This document shows, one piece after another, positions 61,314 through 64,000 of a DNA stretch of 64,000 bases. The notes below the pieces were generated by a model. That model did not search any database and had not been told where the DNA came from. It saw only the letters and a program-made list of their open reading frames with translations. The translations under genes and the position numbers were made by a program. Source of the DNA: Sphingobacteriales bacterium 44-15 (GTDB taxonomy: Bacteria > Bacteroidota > Bacteroidia > Chitinophagales > Chitinophagaceae); assembly GCA_001899685.1 (NCBI GenBank), contig MKWG01000011.1, forward strand, positions 218,794-282,793, written 5' to 3'. The stretch's first letter is position 1, and each line of letters starts with the position of its first letter.

Positions 61314-62081
61314 ATGGAACATTATACAATGAATCTGACCTTAAAGGTCTGGAAACAGAAGAATAAAGATACAAGAGGCAGTTTTGAAACATTTCAGGTA
61401 AAAGGCATCTCTTCCGAAATGTCGTTTCTTGAAATGTTTGATGTGCTCAATGAGCAACTGATAGAAGAAGGGAAGGAGCCGATCGCATTTGACCACGATT
61501 GCCGCGAAGGCATCTGTGGCATGTGCTCTATGTATATAAATGGCCGCCCTCATGGTCCCTGGCATGGCACTACCACCTGCCAGTTGCACATGCGTGCATT
61601 TAAAGATGGCGATACCATAGTGGTGGAACCCTGGCGGGCCAATGCATTTCCTGTCATTAAAGATCTGATAGTTGACAGGCGTGCTTTTGATCATATTATC
61701 CAGGCCGGAGGATTTATTTCCGTGAATACGGGCAATGCAGTAGACGGGAATGCCATTCCTATTGAAAGGGAAAAAGCCGACCAGTCTTTTGCCGCTGCTG
61801 CCTGTATAGGCTGCGGCGCCTGCGTGGCTGCCTGTAAAAACAGCTCGGCGATGCTCTTTGTGTCAGCCAAGGTTTCGCACCTGGCCCTGCTTCCGCAGGG
61901 AGCTCCTGAGAAAAAGACCCGCGTAATGAATATGATCGCACAAATGGATAAGGAAGGCTTTGGCGCATGTACCAACACCGGCGCCTGCGAAGCTGTTTGC
62001 CCCAAAGAGATCTCACTGGAAAATATAGCAAGGCTTAATCAGGAATATCTCGGGTCTTCGTTTACCTCTGACAAAGTATAA
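61314..62081 (+). CDS. sdhB: Succinate dehydrogenase/fumarate reductase iron-sulfur subunit
   Basis: A 255-residue protein. [2Fe-2S] ligands are Cys63, Cys68, Cys71 (CREGICGMC) and Cys89; [11 protein letters not shown] and [12 protein letters not shown] carry the [4Fe-4S] and [3Fe-4S] clusters. It relays electrons between the flavoprotein and the cytochrome b subunit. The longest frame extends into the repeat upstream (from 61257); 61314 ([10 protein letters not shown]) is preferred, with MNLTL at 61329 as an alternative. It follows the four-helix-bundle gene by 2 bases, so its translation may depend on that insert. Confidence 0.93.
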   Translation: MEHYTMNLTLKVWKQKNKDTRGSFETFQVKGISSEMSFLEMFDVLNEQLIEEGKEPIAFDHDCREGICGMCSMYINGRPHGPWHGTTTCQLHMRAFKDGDTIVVEPWRANAFPVIKDLIVDRRAFDHIIQAGGFISVNTGNAVDGNAIPIEREKADQSFAAAACIGCGACVAACKNSSAMLFVSAKVSHLALLPQGAPEKKTRVMNMIAQMDKEGFGACTNTGACEAVCPKEISLENIARLNQEYLGSSFTSDKV

Positions 62082-62162
62082 ACAATCTATACCTCGTAAA
62101 AGCTGTTTTCCCGTCAGGTCAGTGTCGTGGATATTTGCGTCAGTTGATATGTTGTATCTCCA

Positions 62163-63092
62163 ATGGATCTTAATCAGCCTATATACTCCGAGCGGGTTAC
62201 CATTGACACCGTTGAATCAGAGCTTACTGCGGGGAAAAATATTAAGCTTCATGTTTTAAGGCTCGACAAACTCCATCCTGTCATTTCTGGTAATAAGTGG
62301 TTTAAGCTGAAATATTATCTGGCAGATGCCGCTGATAAAGGGTATAAAAAGATAGTTACCTTCGGGGGACCCTACTCAAATCATATTGCCGCCACTGCTT
62401 ACGCGGCAAAACAGCTTAATTTTGACGCCGTGGGTGTTATAAGGGGAGAGCAGCCCCTGTTGCCCAGCCATACTTTATCCGCTGCCCGGGATCTTGGTAT
62501 GGAACTTCATTTTCTTTCACGTGATGATTACAACCTGTCCAAAAGAAGTGCAGGGATCAATCCTATTGATAACCGTTTCAAAGATCATTACTACATTCCT
62601 GAAGGTGGCTTTGGCAGTAAGGGGGTAGCAGGTGCTGCAGAGATACTTCATCCCGGAGATATAATTAAATACACTCATATTATAACCGCTGTTGGCACAG
62701 GAACTACCATTGCCGGTATACTACAGGTGGCATCTCCGCAACAGGAAGTGATAGGAATAAGTGCAATGAAAAACAATACAGCCCTGGCAGATGAAATATC
62801 CTCCCTGCTTGAGAATGGCATTCCCGGAAACCTCCGTATCATTCATGACTATCATTTTGGGGGCTACGCAAAAAAATCTCAGCCATTATTAGACTTCATG
62901 AACAGGTTTTATCGTTTATCAAATATCCCGTTGGATTTTGTGTATACCGGCAAAGTGATGTATGGTATATTCGACCTGATCAGTAAAAATTATTTTTCAC
63001 CGGGCGCAGCAATTTTAATGCTACATACAGGAGGGCTTCAGGGGAACCGTTCTCTTCCGCCGGGAATCCTGGAATTCCGCGAGAAAATGTAG
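62163..63092 (+). CDS. PLP-dependent enzyme, ACC deaminase / D-cysteine desulfhydrase family
   Basis: A 309-residue fold-type II PLP enzyme. SGNKWFKLKYYL holds the PLP Lys at 45 and FGGPYSNHIAATAYAA is the family motif for the substrate carboxylate; GTGTTIAGIL binds the PLP phosphate. The family includes 1-aminocyclopropane-1-carboxylate deaminase and D-cysteine desulfhydrase; the exact substrate is not fixed by sequence alone. It has its own start 81 bases after sdhB. Confidence 0.85.
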   Translation: MDLNQPIYSERVTIDTVESELTAGKNIKLHVLRLDKLHPVISGNKWFKLKYYLADAADKGYKKIVTFGGPYSNHIAATAYAAKQLNFDAVGVIRGEQPLLPSHTLSAARDLGMELHFLSRDDYNLSKRSAGINPIDNRFKDHYYIPEGGFGSKGVAGAAEILHPGDIIKYTHIITAVGTGTTIAGILQVASPQQEVIGISAMKNNTALADEISSLLENGIPGNLRIIHDYHFGGYAKKSQPLLDFMNRFYRLSNIPLDFVYTGKVMYGIFDLISKNYFSPGAAILMLHTGGLQGNRSLPPGILEFREKM

Positions 63093-63095
63093 CAT

Positions 63096-63103
63096 TATCT
63101 TTG
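63096..63103 (+). promoter_or_regulatory. Putative -7 element for the last gene
   Basis: TATCTTTG is an exact TAnnTTTG match 42 bases before the ATG at 63146. No good -33 box is seen. Confidence 0.45.
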
Positions 63104-63145
63104 CATTGCTAAAAGAAATTATCCATTGTCCTGACGTCTTTATCT

Positions 63146-64000
63146 ATGAAGCTGATCGTAAGTATTTTGCTGGCCGCCATGCTTTTGTTTTCTGGCTACA
63201 CATCAGAAGCCCAGGACACTTTGCCGCAGTTTACCGTAAGAAATGTCAATGGGAAAGTGATATTGAGCTGGGTAAATCAATTCCCTGTGATCAAACAATT
63301 AAGCATACAGCGCTCGGCAGACAGCCTCAAAGGATTCCGGACTATTCTCACCTTGCCCGATCCGTCTTCTGTTACCAATGGTTTTCTAGACAATAATGCC
63401 CCTGATACGGTAATATTTTATAAGCTGTATATCCTGCTTGACAGCGGTAAATATGTTTTCAGCAAGGCTCAAAGGCCTCATAAAGCGCAACCACCGGTGG
63501 TGGTTAAAAAAGAGGAGAACAAGATTCCGGATATATCAACCGGCACTCCGGCATACGATACCGGTAATACTATATCAGCGACAGGGGCGGCTGCCGGCAC
63601 TGTTAATGCTGTCACTTCACAAGCTGCGCAGCCGGATCCAGGGCTGCCATCAAAGCAATACCAGCCGGAACTGACACAGGTAATCAATAGGAAAAGAAGT
63701 GATGGACTGAGAGCTGACACTGTTGTCATGGTTCGTCCCGAAACATTTACTCCCTCGGGATTTGTGTATACAAACCCGTTTGGTAATATTACAGTCGTAG
63801 TGCCTGTGGATAAACAGGGGCAGTATACCATCAAATTCTTTGACGATAACGGAGATGAAATATTCCAGGTTGCCAACATAAAGGAACATATCTTCTCTAT
63901 TGATAAGTCCAACTTTATGCGTGCCGGGTGGTATAAGTTTGAGCTTTACGAAAACAATGTGCTCAGGGAAAAGAATAAAGTGATGGTACCCAAAGACAGC
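63146..64000 (+). CDS. Secreted protein of unknown function, cut by the window end
   Basis: An open frame from ATG at 63146 to the edge gives at least 285 residues. It starts with a signal peptide (MKLIVSILLAAMLLFSGYTSEAQ) and a short sandwich-like region (QFTVRNVNGKVILSWVNQFPVIKQLSIQRSADSLKGF, resembling a fibronectin-type strand pattern). A Pro/Lys/Ala/Thr-rich linker (about 113-165) leads to a second beta-rich part (YTNPFGNITVVVPVDKQGQYTIKFFDDNGDEIF) that recalls a type IX sorting-domain-like or bacterial Ig-type fold. No catalytic motif is visible. Confidence 0.7.
   Translation, partial: MKLIVSILLAAMLLFSGYTSEAQDTLPQFTVRNVNGKVILSWVNQFPVIKQLSIQRSADSLKGFRTILTLPDPSSVTNGFLDNNAPDTVIFYKLYILLDSGKYVFSKAQRPHKAQPPVVVKKEENKIPDISTGTPAYDTGNTISATGAAAGTVNAVTSQAAQPDPGLPSKQYQPELTQVINRKRSDGLRADTVVMVRPETFTPSGFVYTNPFGNITVVVPVDKQGQYTIKFFDDNGDEIFQVANIKEHIFSIDKSNFMRAGWYKFELYENNVLREKNKVMVPKDS

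Noticed and set aside
63106-63396. 96-codon frame at the start of the last gene
   Set aside because: The other frame from 63146 has a clean signal peptide and stays open to the window edge, so this one is a shadow.

Overview
The window comes from a Bacteroidota chromosome, most likely a member of the Chitinophagaceae or a close relative; the family is inferred from gene content. Supporting signs are a SusC/SusD pair with its own ECF sigma factor and FecR anti-sigma factor, the Bacteroidota-type -7 promoter word TAnnTTTG before several genes, starts without clear Shine-Dalgarno sites, a trifunctional MMPL/acyltransferase/methyltransferase protein, DUF1080 and Gfo/Idh secreted proteins, and many lipoproteins and sulfatases. 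I saw no rRNA, tRNA, CRISPR array, transposase or phage gene.

Layout. 1-1.1 kb: tail of an outer-membrane protein and a convergent GH43 glycosidase. 1.5-10.2 kb: five tightly packed plus-strand genes for an aryl-polyene/flexirubin-type lipid pathway (GT2-DUF2062, trifunctional MMPL protein, CrtI-like oxidoreductase, C45 acyltransferase, holo-ACP synthase). 10.2-13.1 kb: a decayed sulfatase tail, then DUF1080, Gfo/Idh and a small conserved gene. 13.2-18.7 kb: DUF6515, EF-hand and DoxX proteins, two convergent sulfatases and a META-domain lipoprotein. 18.8-24.4 kb: a membrane protein, a ROK sugar kinase and two divergent sugar MFS transporters. 24.6-27.4 kb: glgA-glgC for glycogen. 27.6-29.6 kb: a TonB-C-domain protein and a class III aminotransferase. 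29.8-36.8 kb: a sigma/FecR/SusC/SusD locus. 37-49.4 kb: a putative glycosidase, small proteins, two paralogous lipoproteins, two more glycosidases, a LacI regulator and an O-methyltransferase. 49.4-57.3 kb: PEP carboxylase and thrA-thrB-thrC behind a threonine/isoleucine-rich leader peptide. 58-62.1 kb: sdhC-sdhA-sdhB, split by a four-helix-bundle (IVP-type) gene. The window ends with a PLP enzyme and a truncated secreted protein.

How it fits together. Much of the window serves glycan capture and breakdown: SusCD uptake, GH43, GH123-like and clan-D-like glycosidases, sulfatases, MFS import, ROK kinase. Central metabolism follows: glycogen storage, PEP carboxylase feeding oxaloacetate to the aspartate family, threonine synthesis, succinate dehydrogenase. 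Three near-identical LacI-type palindromes, before the LacI gene, between the two MFS genes and before the sigma-factor gene, suggest one sugar-responsive regulator connects these loci.

The most unusual layer is between the genes. Short word-like repeats often start at or near a stop codon and sit inside operons: glgA/glgC, thrA/thrB with eight AAATCTC units running into the thrB start codon, and sdhA/sdhB, where a perfect 20-bp inverted repeat brackets the four-helix-bundle gene. A candidate antisense small RNA lies in the susC 5' leader, and a thr-type leader peptide lies ahead of thrA. These are the main points for a second look.
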